From: DASPSR01 sp035516175
GTDB lineage: Bacteria > Nitrospirota > UBA9217
Length of the DNA: 64,000 bases
Direction of reading: 5' to 3'
NCBI GenBank assembly: GCA_035516175.1
Contig: DATJAO010000011.1
Coordinates: forward strand, 1 to 64,000
The notes beneath the pieces were generated by a model that was not told where the DNA came from, searched no databases, and was given only the letters and a program-made list of their open reading frames with translations. Shown piece after piece: positions 9,152-17,664 of the stretch. Position numbers and translations under genes: made by a program. Each line of letters opens with the position of its first letter. Within the stretch, counting starts at the first letter, position 1.

Positions 9152-9286
9152 GTAATCACCTGAATTGTATGACCTAGTGCCAGGCATCCTTGAACCGCCG
9201 AGGCGCGAATAGCACGATGTTTTAAAAGGAAAAAAGATTCAAGATTTCCTTGGCTTCCTCTATGACTTCGCGGCCAAGTACTTTGC

Positions 9287-9955
9287 TCACCGTTTCAATA
9301 ATCCCCACATAATCGCAACCGGAATCGCACTATACCAGAGAAACACAATGACGGAGGCTAGTTTCCCTGACCTTTCAAAGAAAGGGAGCGTCCTCTCATT
9401 GTTCATCCCCCAGGTCTGGATGGAGCTCTGCACGCCGTGGAACAGGTGCAGTCCCAAGGCTGCTAGGGATATGATGTAAACCGCAGAAACGTCAATATAT
9501 TGAAAACTGTGAACGACCATCATGAACACGTCCGGCCTTCCAAGGGTGTCTGGATGGCTGTCCGCAGAAATTGCAGGGTTCGTTACCTGGAAGGTGAACT
9601 GGAGGAGATGATAGATAAGGAAAGCGATGATGATGACGCCGGTCCAGATCTGGTTTCTTCCCGCAAAGGTCGCATGGAGGTAATGAGTCACAGCATAGGG
9701 CTGGGGCTTTGCCGCATGGTTCTCAAGCTTGATCACCGTGCCGTAATAGATGTGGATGGCGAAGGCCGCGATCAGGATGATGCGACCTCCCCAAACAAAG
9801 ACCGGCAAGCCGTACAGGGCCACGACATAAGCATTGAGCCTATGGAAGAAGATGGACGAGTTTCCAGCTATGTGAAAGATGACGAAAATAACCAATATCT
9901 GACCCGATATCGCCATAAGAATCTTTCTGCCGACAGTGGATGTAGGTAATAGCAT
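9287..9955 (-). CDS. frdC: Succinate dehydrogenase/fumarate reductase cytochrome b subunit
   Basis: The 222-residue membrane anchor has five hydrophobic segments and heme-ligand histidines in the expected places (FHIAGNSS, IHIYYG, IYHLLQF, HSFQYI, LHLFHGVQSSIQ). This is the diheme cytochrome b558 family of type B complexes, which exchanges electrons with menaquinone or ubiquinone. It opens the C-A-B operon. AAAGGTA precedes the ATG by about 8 bases. The gap to fumC, 108 bp, lies upstream of it on the same strand, so fumC may be co-transcribed. Confidence 0.9.
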   Translation of the reverse strand: MLLPTSTVGRKILMAISGQILVIFVIFHIAGNSSIFFHRLNAYVVALYGLPVFVWGGRIILIAAFAIHIYYGTVIKLENHAAKPQPYAVTHYLHATFAGRNQIWTGVIIIAFLIYHLLQFTFQVTNPAISADSHPDTLGRPDVFMMVVHSFQYIDVSAVYIISLAALGLHLFHGVQSSIQTWGMNNERTLPFFERSGKLASVIVFLWYSAIPVAIMWGLLKR

Positions 9956-10063
9956 AAAAGATACCTTTGTAATTGGGAGTCGGTCACAGCTACGACGTCC
10001 GTTTCGGGAAAGCCGTTACATATTTCTGCCATAACATTGCCGCATTACTGTTTTACGTCATCA

Positions 10064-11467
10064 TCATTTCCCCGATTCTTGTCCGATCCCGCCCTCTGTC
10101 ATCTTTCTCGGATCGAGCAGGCGATCCAGTTCCTCTTTCGACAAATCCGTCATCTCGGCAGCGACATCTTTTAATGGACGTCCTTCGGCGTAGGCCTTCT
10201 TAGCGATCTGGGCCGCCTTATCATAGCCGATGACGGGATTCAGCGCAGTCACGAGAATCGGGTTCTGTCCTACGAGGCCGGTGATGCGTTGCCGGTTCAC
10301 GGTGAAGCCTGCCACGGCCTTCTCCGCAAGAAGGCTCGCGGCATTTCCAAGCAGGGTAATCGACTGGAGCAGGTTATGAACAATGACCGGCAGCATCACA
10401 TTCAGCTCGAAGTTGCCCTGCTGGTTGCTCACATTGATGGCGACGTCGTTTCCCATCACCTGTGCGCAGGCCATCATCATCACCTCGCACATCACCGGGT
10501 TCACCTTTCCGGGCATGATGCTTGAACCCGGCTGGAGCGCAGGTAGGGATATCTCTCCCAGTCCAGCGATTGGACCGCTGTTCATCCACCGGAGGTCGTT
10601 GGCTATCTTCATGAAAGACGTAGCAGTGGTTTTGAGATTCCCGCTCAGTTCCACCGCCGAATCCATCGTAGCCTGCGCAGCGAAATGGTTGTCGGTCTCA
10701 GCAAAAGGGTGTTTTGTGCGCTGGACGATCTTATCCGCAATGCGCCTGCCAAATCCGGACGGCGCATTGATTCCAGTGCCCACGGCCGTGCCTCCAATCG
10801 CGAGCTTTGCCAGGCGCGGCAGGCATGACTCGATGCGCTCGATAGCCTGCGCGACCTGAAATGCCCAGCCGCTTATCTCTTGGCTGAGAAGGATCGGCAT
10901 GGCATCCATAAGATGCGTACGTCCGGTCTTAACGACATCATGAAACTCTGGCTCACGCTTTTTGAGCACTTTGTGGAGGCGCTTGAAGGACGGCAGAAGC
11001 ACCTCGCTCACTTGAAGGAAGGCGCTAACATGGATGGCGGAAGGGATCACGTCGTTCGAGGACTGACCCATATTAACGTGATTGTTCGGATGGACTTTTG
11101 CTCCTGAGCTGCCAAGGATCCGCGTTGCCCTCCTCGCTATCACTTCGTTGGCGTTCATGTTCGTCGATGTCGCTGACCCGGTCTGGAATACATCGAGAGG
11201 AAAGTGGTTGTCCCATTTCCCATCGGCAACTTCCAGGGCTGCCTGCTGGATCGCCTGGGCTGTGCTGGGATCGAGCAGGCCGAGCTCAGCGTTCACCTCG
11301 GCGGCAGCGGCCTTGATGAGCCCAAGGGCACGGATAAAAGCGCGGGGGAAGCGGATTCCGCTCACGGGGAAATTCTCGATCGCCCGCTGCGTCTGCGCCC
11401 CATAGAGCGCGTCTACCGGGACCTTAACTTCGCCGAGGGAGTCCTGCTCGATTCGAAAATCGGTCAT
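10064..11467 (-). CDS. fumC: Class II fumarate hydratase
   Basis: The 467-residue enzyme hydrates fumarate to malate and needs no iron-sulfur cluster. The superfamily signature GSSIMPGKVNP is near residue 316, and the substrate segments TSTNMNANEV and GRTHLMDAMP are present. Length is standard for FumC. The ribosome-binding site before the ATG is weak. It lies upstream of frdCAB on the same strand, so together they would make and use fumarate. It is divergent from malic enzyme across a 375-bp spacer. Confidence 0.95.
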   Translation of the reverse strand: MTDFRIEQDSLGEVKVPVDALYGAQTQRAIENFPVSGIRFPRAFIRALGLIKAAAAEVNAELGLLDPSTAQAIQQAALEVADGKWDNHFPLDVFQTGSATSTNMNANEVIARRATRILGSSGAKVHPNNHVNMGQSSNDVIPSAIHVSAFLQVSEVLLPSFKRLHKVLKKREPEFHDVVKTGRTHLMDAMPILLSQEISGWAFQVAQAIERIESCLPRLAKLAIGGTAVGTGINAPSGFGRRIADKIVQRTKHPFAETDNHFAAQATMDSAVELSGNLKTTATSFMKIANDLRWMNSGPIAGLGEISLPALQPGSSIMPGKVNPVMCEVMMMACAQVMGNDVAINVSNQQGNFELNVMLPVIVHNLLQSITLLGNAASLLAEKAVAGFTVNRQRITGLVGQNPILVTALNPVIGYDKAAQIAKKAYAEGRPLKDVAAEMTDLSKEELDRLLDPRKMTEGGIGQESGK

Positions 11468-11792
11468 AGGGAAAAGGATTTGAAACCCGGAATTTGTTGA
11501 TACGCGAAAATCATGAAAACGATAACGCGGTCGCTTTTCTTCGTGTCCTCAATGAACATCGTGGTAATAAGCCGGGCCCTGAAGAGCTGCAGGAGCATAG
11601 AGCCGAATACCATAAACATTTGCGCACCGATGGTTCATGGAGTTAATTATAGCGACTTTGAACAGATTTTGCACGGTGTTTTTAAAAAAATAGAAAGGCG
11701 CAGGCCAGAGTCAGTTTTAAGATCAAAAAAGTCACTTTTTGAGGATCGAAAGGAGATTACGCTTCATAACGAGGATATGCAGATAGCTTGAG
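11468..11792. other. Spacer between fumC and malic enzyme
   Basis: No gene is supported in this part of the divergent spacer. It should hold the fumC promoter; I found no good minus-strand pair. The malic enzyme promoter is annotated just to the right. Confidence 0.4.
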
Positions 11793-11821
11793 TTGACCTG
11801 AAGGATAATTAATTCTATAAT
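11793..11821 (+). promoter_or_regulatory. Sigma-70-type promoter of the malic enzyme gene
   Basis: TTGACC (11793-11798), a 17-bp spacer and TATAAT (11816-11821) form a near-consensus promoter. The predicted start site is about 14 bases before the ATG at 11843, which is preceded by AGAGGTGAT. Confidence 0.75.
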
Positions 11822-11842
11822 GAAAGTAAGAGGTGATGTACC

Positions 11843-13255
11843 ATGAACTATGCATGTAATACCAGTCCCAGCTACAGCATCGTGATAAGAGTAGAGATCG
11901 AGAACCGCATCGGCATGTTCGCCAAGATCGCCATGGCCATTGGTAGTGCCGGGGGCGACCTGGGTTCTGTGGACATCGTCCGCGTGGAGAAGGGCAAGAT
12001 CATCCGGGACATCACCGTGAATGCTCGCGACGAGGAACACGAAAAAGCGATCGTACGGGCGATTAAGACCGTGGCCGGCGTGAAGGTCCTCAGGGTCATG
12101 GACCGCACCTTTTCGTCCCATCAGGGTGGTAAAATCGAGATAAAAAACAAGCTGCCCGTACGCGACCGAAACGACCTCTCACAGATTTACACGCCGGGCG
12201 TTGCGCGTGTATGCATGGATATCCATCAGAATAAAGAACACGCCTACCGCTATACCATCAAGGGGAACTCCGTGGCCATCGTCTCCGATGGCACCGCCGT
12301 GTTGGGCCTCGGCGATATCGGGCCCGAGGCGGCGCTTCCGGTAATGGAAGGCAAGGCCATGATCTTCAAGGAGTTCGCCGGCATCGACGCCTTCCCCATC
12401 GTGCTCGCGACCAAGGACGTGGATTCGATCGTGAACACGGTCAGGTCTATTGCGCCGGCCTTCGGCGGTATAAACCTTGAGGATATTTCCGCGCCGCGGT
12501 GCTTTGAGGTCGAGGCCCAGCTCAGGAAAATGCTAGACATTCCCGTGTTCCATGACGACCAGCACGGCACTGCCGTGGTCGTGCTCGCCGCTCTCATCAA
12601 TGTCTCTCGTCTTTTGAAGCGGGACCTCAAAAAATTCAAAGTTGTCGTCGTCGGAGCAGGCGCAGCAGGCTCGGCGACGGTGAGGATCCTCCTCGCCTCA
12701 GGCGTCAAGGACATTATCGCCTGCGACAAGGCCGGGGCCCTGTTCGCAGGTAGAAGGCAGAACATGGATCATGCCAAGCGGGATCTGGCAAAGCTGACGA
12801 ACCCGAGGAAGGTGAAGGGGAACATCGCTGACGCGATGAAGGGAGCGGACGTGTTCATCGGGTTGTCCGCCCCGAACGTCATTGCAGCGGATGACATCAG
12901 GAGTATGGCAAAAGACCCGGTGGTCTTCGCGCTCGCCAACCCTGATCCTGAAATATCGCCCGAGGAGGCCATTCCGCTAGTCCGGGTCATGGCAACGGGT
13001 CGATCCGACTATCCGAATCAGATCAACAATATGCTTGGATTTCCCGGCATCTTTCGGGGACTTCTCGACGTGCGCGCAAAGGGCGTGAACGAGGCCGTAA
13101 AGCTTGCCGCCGCCCGCGCTATCGCGTACACGGTCGACGAGGAAGAGTTGCATGAGGACTACATTATCCCGAGCATCTTCGACCGGAAAGTGGTCGCGTC
13201 CGTTGCGGCTGCAGTTGCCGAGGTCGCGAAGAGGACAGGACTAGCGCCGAAGTGA
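11843..13255 (+). CDS. Malic enzyme with N-terminal ACT domain
   Basis: The 470-residue enzyme decarboxylates malate to pyruvate with reduction of NAD(P). Residues 11-85 form an ACT domain (SIVIRVEIENRIGMFAKIAM), an amino-acid sensing module. The malic N-terminal domain has the YTPGVARVC segment and the catalytic lysine region IKGNSVAIVSDGTAVLGLGD. The metal site is VFHDDQHGTAVV (about residue 235) and the dinucleotide fold is VVVGAGAAGSATVRIL (about 271). ACT-malic enzymes are known in many bacteria and archaea; the ACT ligand is unknown here. It connects the TCA acids to pyruvate and is followed after about 155 bp by glutamate dehydrogenase. Confidence 0.93.
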   Translation: MNYACNTSPSYSIVIRVEIENRIGMFAKIAMAIGSAGGDLGSVDIVRVEKGKIIRDITVNARDEEHEKAIVRAIKTVAGVKVLRVMDRTFSSHQGGKIEIKNKLPVRDRNDLSQIYTPGVARVCMDIHQNKEHAYRYTIKGNSVAIVSDGTAVLGLGDIGPEAALPVMEGKAMIFKEFAGIDAFPIVLATKDVDSIVNTVRSIAPAFGGINLEDISAPRCFEVEAQLRKMLDIPVFHDDQHGTAVVVLAALINVSRLLKRDLKKFKVVVVGAGAAGSATVRILLASGVKDIIACDKAGALFAGRRQNMDHAKRDLAKLTNPRKVKGNIADAMKGADVFIGLSAPNVIAADDIRSMAKDPVVFALANPDPEISPEEAIPLVRVMATGRSDYPNQINNMLGFPGIFRGLLDVRAKGVNEAVKLAAARAIAYTVDEEELHEDYIIPSIFDRKVVASVAAAVAEVAKRTGLAPK

Positions 13256-13412
13256 CGAGAGCCGATGTCAAATCTGTTTTCTCGCAAAGACCCTAAGACT
13301 TTCGAGAAAGATTCGAACCTCATTTTTTAAACTTGCGATCCCTGTGTGCTCAGCGAAAAAAAAGCATGTTCGGAGTTCTTGTGGAATTAACTCATCGTTA
13401 AGGGGAGAACCT

Positions 13413-14684
13413 ATGACCAGAAATCATGAACGATTACACCGGGACGAGAAAGACCTCCGCAGCCTTGCCATGACCGAGCTGCAGAATATCTATGCCGATC
13501 TCGGCCTGTCGCAAGACGAACTTGACCTCCTGGCCGTGCCGCGCCGCTCTTTCACGGTGAGCTTCCCGGTGAAAACGACCCTCGGCAAGACACAGATGTT
13601 TACGGGATACCGCGTACAGTACAATGACGCTCGCGGACCTGCCAAGGGCGGCATCAGGTTCCATCCGGACATGACCCTGGAGCATACAAGCGACCTCGCC
13701 TTTCTCATGGCCCTCAAGTGCGCCGTAGTGAACATCCCTTTCGGGGGCTCAAAGGGCGGCGTAGTTGTAGACCCCCTGCAACTCAGCCAGGGCGAACTCG
13801 AGCTTGTGACGCGTGGTTACATCCGTGCCATTGCGGATTTCATCGGCCCTTTCAAAGATATCCCCGCGCCTGACGTATATACCGACGAGCATATCATGGC
13901 ATGGATCCTCGACGAGTACGAGCGGATCAAGCGTGAACATATTCCTGCCGTGGTTACGGGAAAGCCGCCCGAGCTCGGCGGCATCGGTGTGCGCAGGTAT
14001 TCCACCTCGCTCGGTGGCGTGCACGTGCTCGAGCAGGCCATGAGGGAGCGGGGCATGGAAGCTCACGGAACGCGGGTCGCGGTCCAGGGCTTCGGCAACG
14101 TGGGCGCCAACGTCGCACGTATCCTTCATCACTGGGGCTACACGGTCGTTGCCGTGAGCGATGTGAACGGCGCCATCCTGAACCCGAATGGCATCGACAT
14201 CTCCTCGCTCAGGCATCACAAGAACAAAGCCGGCAGCGTCGTAGGCTTCCCCGACGCAAAGGGCATCACGAATGCCGAACTCCTCACCACCGAGTGTGAC
14301 GTGCTCATCCCGGCGGCCCTTTCGAACCAGCTTGACGAGGATAATGCACAAGACGTAAAGGCAAAGATCATCCTGGAGCTCGCCAATGCTCCTATAACTT
14401 CTGCGGCCGACGATATCTTCTTCAGCAGGGACATCCTGGTCATTCCGGACATCCTCGCGAACGCGGGTGGTGTTGTGGTGAGCTACTTCGAATGGAGTCA
14501 GAACCTGAGCAACGATCGCTGGCCCGAACAGAAGGTCCTTGAGAAATTGAAACAGACCATGACCACCGCTTTCAATGATGTCCACAGGCTCTGCAGGGAA
14601 ATCCGGTGCAGGTTGCGCAAGGCTGCGTACCAGCTGGCGGTGAAACGGATCTTGGACGCCGAGCGGCTTCGAGGGAATCTGTAG
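13413..14684 (+). CDS. Glutamate dehydrogenase (Glu/Leu/Phe/Val dehydrogenase family)
   Basis: The 423-residue enzyme interconverts glutamate and 2-oxoglutarate. It has the catalytic and substrate segments PAKGGIRFHPD and PFGGSKGGV, with the active-site lysine in LMALKCAVVNIP, and the dinucleotide-binding VQGFGNVGANVARI near residue 229. I start at the ATG at 13413, which has AGGGGAG 7 bases before it and gives a normal N terminus; an upstream start at 13344 would add 23 unrelated residues. The cofactor is not certain, but the length fits the hexameric NAD-type enzymes of bacteria and archaea. It supplies or drains 2-oxoglutarate next to the TCA genes. Confidence 0.92.
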   Translation: MTRNHERLHRDEKDLRSLAMTELQNIYADLGLSQDELDLLAVPRRSFTVSFPVKTTLGKTQMFTGYRVQYNDARGPAKGGIRFHPDMTLEHTSDLAFLMALKCAVVNIPFGGSKGGVVVDPLQLSQGELELVTRGYIRAIADFIGPFKDIPAPDVYTDEHIMAWILDEYERIKREHIPAVVTGKPPELGGIGVRRYSTSLGGVHVLEQAMRERGMEAHGTRVAVQGFGNVGANVARILHHWGYTVVAVSDVNGAILNPNGIDISSLRHHKNKAGSVVGFPDAKGITNAELLTTECDVLIPAALSNQLDEDNAQDVKAKIILELANAPITSAADDIFFSRDILVIPDILANAGGVVVSYFEWSQNLSNDRWPEQKVLEKLKQTMTTAFNDVHRLCREIRCRLRKAAYQLAVKRILDAERLRGNL

Positions 14685-14996
14685 CCCCTGGCTTTTTTTC
14701 GCACTGGCGGCTGTCCGATTTTTCAATTGCATCCATTATCTTCCGACCTTTTCCCCTGGGCCTTGTGTCGGTTTCTGCCAATTCTAAACTCAGCGTCCTA
14801 TACTAGGCCAAGGAAACATGTCCTACTAATATGCTATCAATCTTCTGCTATATTGCCCGACATAGAGTATACCTTTCGTAAGAGAAGTTGGGCACGACTT
14901 GTTTCGCGCCAATTCCGTAACCACGCCTAGGTGCATACAGGTGAGCGTATTAAGAAAGTGAATGAGACGTTCATCGTAGGATTATATATTTTTAAT

Positions 14997-15545
14997 ATGC
15001 ATCCTATTATATTCTCATTCTGGGCGAAACCAGCCGTAAATGTCTGTTTCATCCCCAGCGGCAACTGTACCAGTGAAATCACCTGTGAAATCGAACAGGC
15101 CAAGACTGAGATCCTGGCCCAGATTTATTCACTCACGTCTAGGCCTAATGCTGAAGCGGTTGCCAAGGTAACAAACAGTGGTCACTGATGAAATAATATT
15201 GAACCTGTCGGACGACTTTGCCCAGAGCAGAGCCGACTATTTGAGCTTTCTCAAAAGCACCCCATCTATCTCGACGCGAAGCATGTCATTGCCAACAATA
15301 AAATTGCCATCGTCGACAAGGCCACGATTGTCACCGGCAGTATCGAGTTTACATGCGATGAAGAGGGAGAAAACGCCTCGAACCTGCTCATCATCAACTC
15401 GGAAACGCTGGCAGCAGCCTGTGTTGACAACTTGAACCAGCACAAGAAGTTCCGTCGAGTCCAAAAAAAGACGCAGTACAAGGATGCAAAGAAGGAGCCG
15501 GGGAAGAAAAAGAGAGATCATAAATCAGGTAATAAGGGTGGGTAT
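14997..15545 (+). pseudogene. Decayed phospholipase D-family nuclease
   Basis: The first part (from 14997) reads VNVCFIPSGNCTSEITCEIEQAKTEIL in pieces typical of PLD-type nucleases, where CFSP-G-C and AIDQAKTEIL open the fold. That frame ends in tandem stops at 15186. A second frame carries SRADYLSFLKSTP, and from about 15264 the original frame resumes as IYLDAKHVIANNKIAIVDKATIVTGS. The last segment is the HKD motif, but the catalytic His (normally HNK) is Asn (NNK). Frameshifts, stops and loss of the catalytic residue make a working nuclease very unlikely. Upstream 14685-14996 holds no gene that I can support. Confidence 0.75.
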
Positions 15546-15593
15546 TTTATGAGAATGACAATTTTCAGTATGGCTTTTTGCGCATCTTTGATC

Positions 15594-16322
15594 CTATTTG
15601 TCAAGCAGCCGTTTGACCGCTCTGTCAATCCCCTTCTCAAGGTACCGCTCCGCGCCGGCCCGGGCAACTTCCCGCCCCACGTCTTCCACAAGGGCTGACA
15701 TCACCTGCTGTGCCAACTGGGACGGCGTGGCACCGCCGGGCTTGCCGAGGTCGGTCAGTTCGATCCGCTGCAAGGCGATGGTCTTCGGCTTGTCCCCGAG
15801 GGCGGCGACGCTGACGTCAATCCGGCCGCTCTCGATAACGAGCTTTCTGATGATGAACTTCGTATCTTCGCCCCGTGGCTTTTGTTCGCCCTGGGCCATC
15901 TGCGGGGCATCGTCTTTGTATCCTTCGATGTTCTTCTTGAGGACACCAATGTTCGACGTGCCCGACGGGTTGATCTCATAAACGACCTGCGGTGCTGATA
16001 TGCGGATATCATCGATAACGATCGGGCGTGTCGTGACCGTGGAGGGATCAATTCTGGCGTTGATCGTTCCCAAGCGAAAGACGTAGTGCGACGAAAACCC
16101 GGGCGGATTCGCCACGGTCAGGCCGGCGACAGCACCCTTGCCGGAGGCGAGGTGAATCGATACCGAGGACACACAAATAGCGGTCTTCGTCACCTCGGAG
16201 CCATATCGCTCGATTGCCGCCTTGACGAGCCCGTTGATATTCGTCAAGATGAAGATGAGCACCGCGGCAATCAAGATTGCCAGCGCACCGGCCATGATGA
16301 GGATTTTTCGGCCGCCTTTCAA
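15594..16322 (-). CDS. AsmA-like membrane-anchored protein
   Basis: The 242-residue protein has an N-terminal membrane anchor (residues about 7-28, ILIMAGALAILIAAVLIFIL) followed by a periplasmic region with AsmA/DUF748-like features: a helix NGLVKAAIERYGSEVTKT, beta-rich repeats such as VSIHLASGKGAVAGLTVANPPGF and RKLVIESGRIDVSVAAL. The C-terminal 30 residues are a charged amphipathic helix. Relatives are thought to take part in outer-membrane or lipid homeostasis, but no function is known for this one. It stands alone, convergent with the PLD relic. Confidence 0.6.
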   Translation of the reverse strand: MKGGRKILIMAGALAILIAAVLIFILTNINGLVKAAIERYGSEVTKTAICVSSVSIHLASGKGAVAGLTVANPPGFSSHYVFRLGTINARIDPSTVTTRPIVIDDIRISAPQVVYEINPSGTSNIGVLKKNIEGYKDDAPQMAQGEQKPRGEDTKFIIRKLVIESGRIDVSVAALGDKPKTIALQRIELTDLGKPGGATPSQLAQQVMSALVEDVGREVARAGAERYLEKGIDRAVKRLLDK

Positions 16323-16974
16323 GACTATGCCTCCTTAGTATCGAGCTCTTTTAACGATAGTGAAGTTTTCGGTTATTTTCAAGGATTATTTGGTGCTTGA
16401 AATGCTTGAATTAATCTGCAATCCATGTATAATTTTTATATGAACACAAAAAGAGCCTTATCATCGCCGATTACGGGGAGACACTGCATATTGCGGTATG
16501 GGCAAGGGATGCTAAAATGAAAATCACAGCAATGGAGTTATAGTATCCGGTTAATGCATTATGTTGACGCTGCTGCTCGGCCCGGTAAATTGTCAATGCT
16601 GGCTTAAAAACTCGGAGAGAAAGCAGAGGGTGTAGAAGGGAGGATAAAAAAAAGGAAGTGGAGCAACGTTGGAAAAAGGCCAACATACCTATGAGAGACA
16701 AAAGACAGATGGCGCAAATCGCGCGAAGGGCGGGAGACAGATGCGGTGCGCGACAAGGCGGAGGATGCGGGCAGAAAGACTACGACAGAAATGAAAAACA
16801 CACTTAGTAATAGGATAAATGCAAAGAACAGAGGCAATTGATAGCAGAGAACGACAACGGATAGATTTATAGCCTAAGGTGCGGAGCGGAAAACGGTATG
16901 CGAGATTCTGGATGCACGATTGCGCTATGATTTACAATTTAGGAAAGGGTCAGAATAATAGAAGGATAAAAACG
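16323..16974. other. 652-bp region without a supported gene
   Basis: A promoter-like pair (TTGAAT 16406-16411, 16-bp spacer, TATAAT 16428-16433) points right and is followed directly by a 26-codon open frame at 16440-16520 that resembles nothing I recognise. From about 16610 to 16860 the plus strand is strikingly purine-rich (runs such as GGGAGGATAAAAAAAAGGAA). No homologous protein could be read from either strand. The groES promoter should also lie here. Confidence 0.4.
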
Positions 16975-17343
16975 ATGAAAACGAAAAAGAATCTTATCAT
17001 TGTAGGTGATCGGGTTCTTATCGACCCCGACGAGCGGATGGACAAGACACCTTCGGGTCTCTACCTTCCTCCCACGGTCAAGGAGAAGGAGAAGATCATG
17101 GGCGGGCACGTGGCAAAGACGGGTCCCGGCTATCCGATCCCTGACTCGACACCGGACGAGTCGTGGACCACGGGGAGGAAAGAAGTAAAGTACCTCCCTC
17201 TGCAGGCAGCAGAAGGGGATTATGCGATCTTCCTCAAGGACGCTGCAATGGAGATCGAGTTTGAGGAAAGGAAGTACCTCATCGTTCCTCATTCGGCTAT
17301 CCTTGCGATCGTGCGTACGGAACTATCGGAAGAAAATGAGTAG
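16975..17343 (+). CDS. GroES-family co-chaperonin variant
   Basis: The 122-residue protein has the chaperonin-10 pattern: VVGDRVLIDPDE at the N terminus, SGLYLPPTVKEKEK in the mobile-loop position, a GHVAKTGPGYPIPD turn and a C-terminal KYLIVPHSAILAIVR. It is about 25 residues longer than ordinary GroES because of an insert around STPDESWTTGRKEVKYLPLQ. No groEL is adjacent. I start at the ATG at 16975 (GAAGGA 8 bases upstream); an upstream in-frame start at 16879 adds 32 residues unlike GroES. Such long solitary GroES paralogues occur in several phyla; whether it works with GroEL is not known. Confidence 0.8.
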   Translation: MKTKKNLIIVGDRVLIDPDERMDKTPSGLYLPPTVKEKEKIMGGHVAKTGPGYPIPDSTPDESWTTGRKEVKYLPLQAAEGDYAIFLKDAAMEIEFEERKYLIVPHSAILAIVRTELSEENE

Positions 17344-17532
17344 GAAAGGGACCTTGACGAAATCGGACTAGCGTAGCGTGACATGCTCGAAGTCCTCAGG
17401 TGAATGATGCACGATGCGGGATGTACCCTATTAAATAGATGACTTCAGCCTGTTTTTCAAGTAACACTTCTCCTTCTGGCTTCGAGTTTTCTCTCGAGCT
17501 ATAGCATAGCGCAATCTCCAAGCCTGGCAGGT
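17344..17532. other. Spacer between groES and the M16 peptidase gene
   Basis: No gene is seen in this part of the 321-bp spacer. CTCGAGTT/CTCTCGAG-type short repeats at about 17480-17497 could form a weak hairpin; no terminator with a T-run is evident. Confidence 0.3.
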
Positions 17533-17560
17533 TGACACCTGACCCTTCCGCGCTAAAATA
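17533..17560 (+). promoter_or_regulatory. Sigma-70-type promoter upstream of the M16 peptidase gene
   Basis: TTGACA (17533-17538), a 16-bp spacer and TAAAAT (17555-17560) match the consensus well. The predicted transcript has about a 100-base leader before the ATG at 17665, which carries CCGGAGGAG. Confidence 0.6.
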
Positions 17561-17664
17561 AAAAGAACAAAGCAGCACTGAGAACTCTTATCTGCCATAA
17601 GTCCGCGCAGCCTTATTACCGCTGAGAGAAAGGTATAAAAGATGATACTATACCGGAGGAGATC

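Noticed and set aside
13305..13330. Possible tRNA T-loop (GGTTCGAATC on the minus strand)
   Set aside because: The flanking bases do not form a T stem, and no acceptor or anticodon arm can be drawn.
16440..16520. 26-codon open frame directly after a promoter-like box
   Set aside because: No ribosome-binding site, no recognisable homology, and length is within chance.
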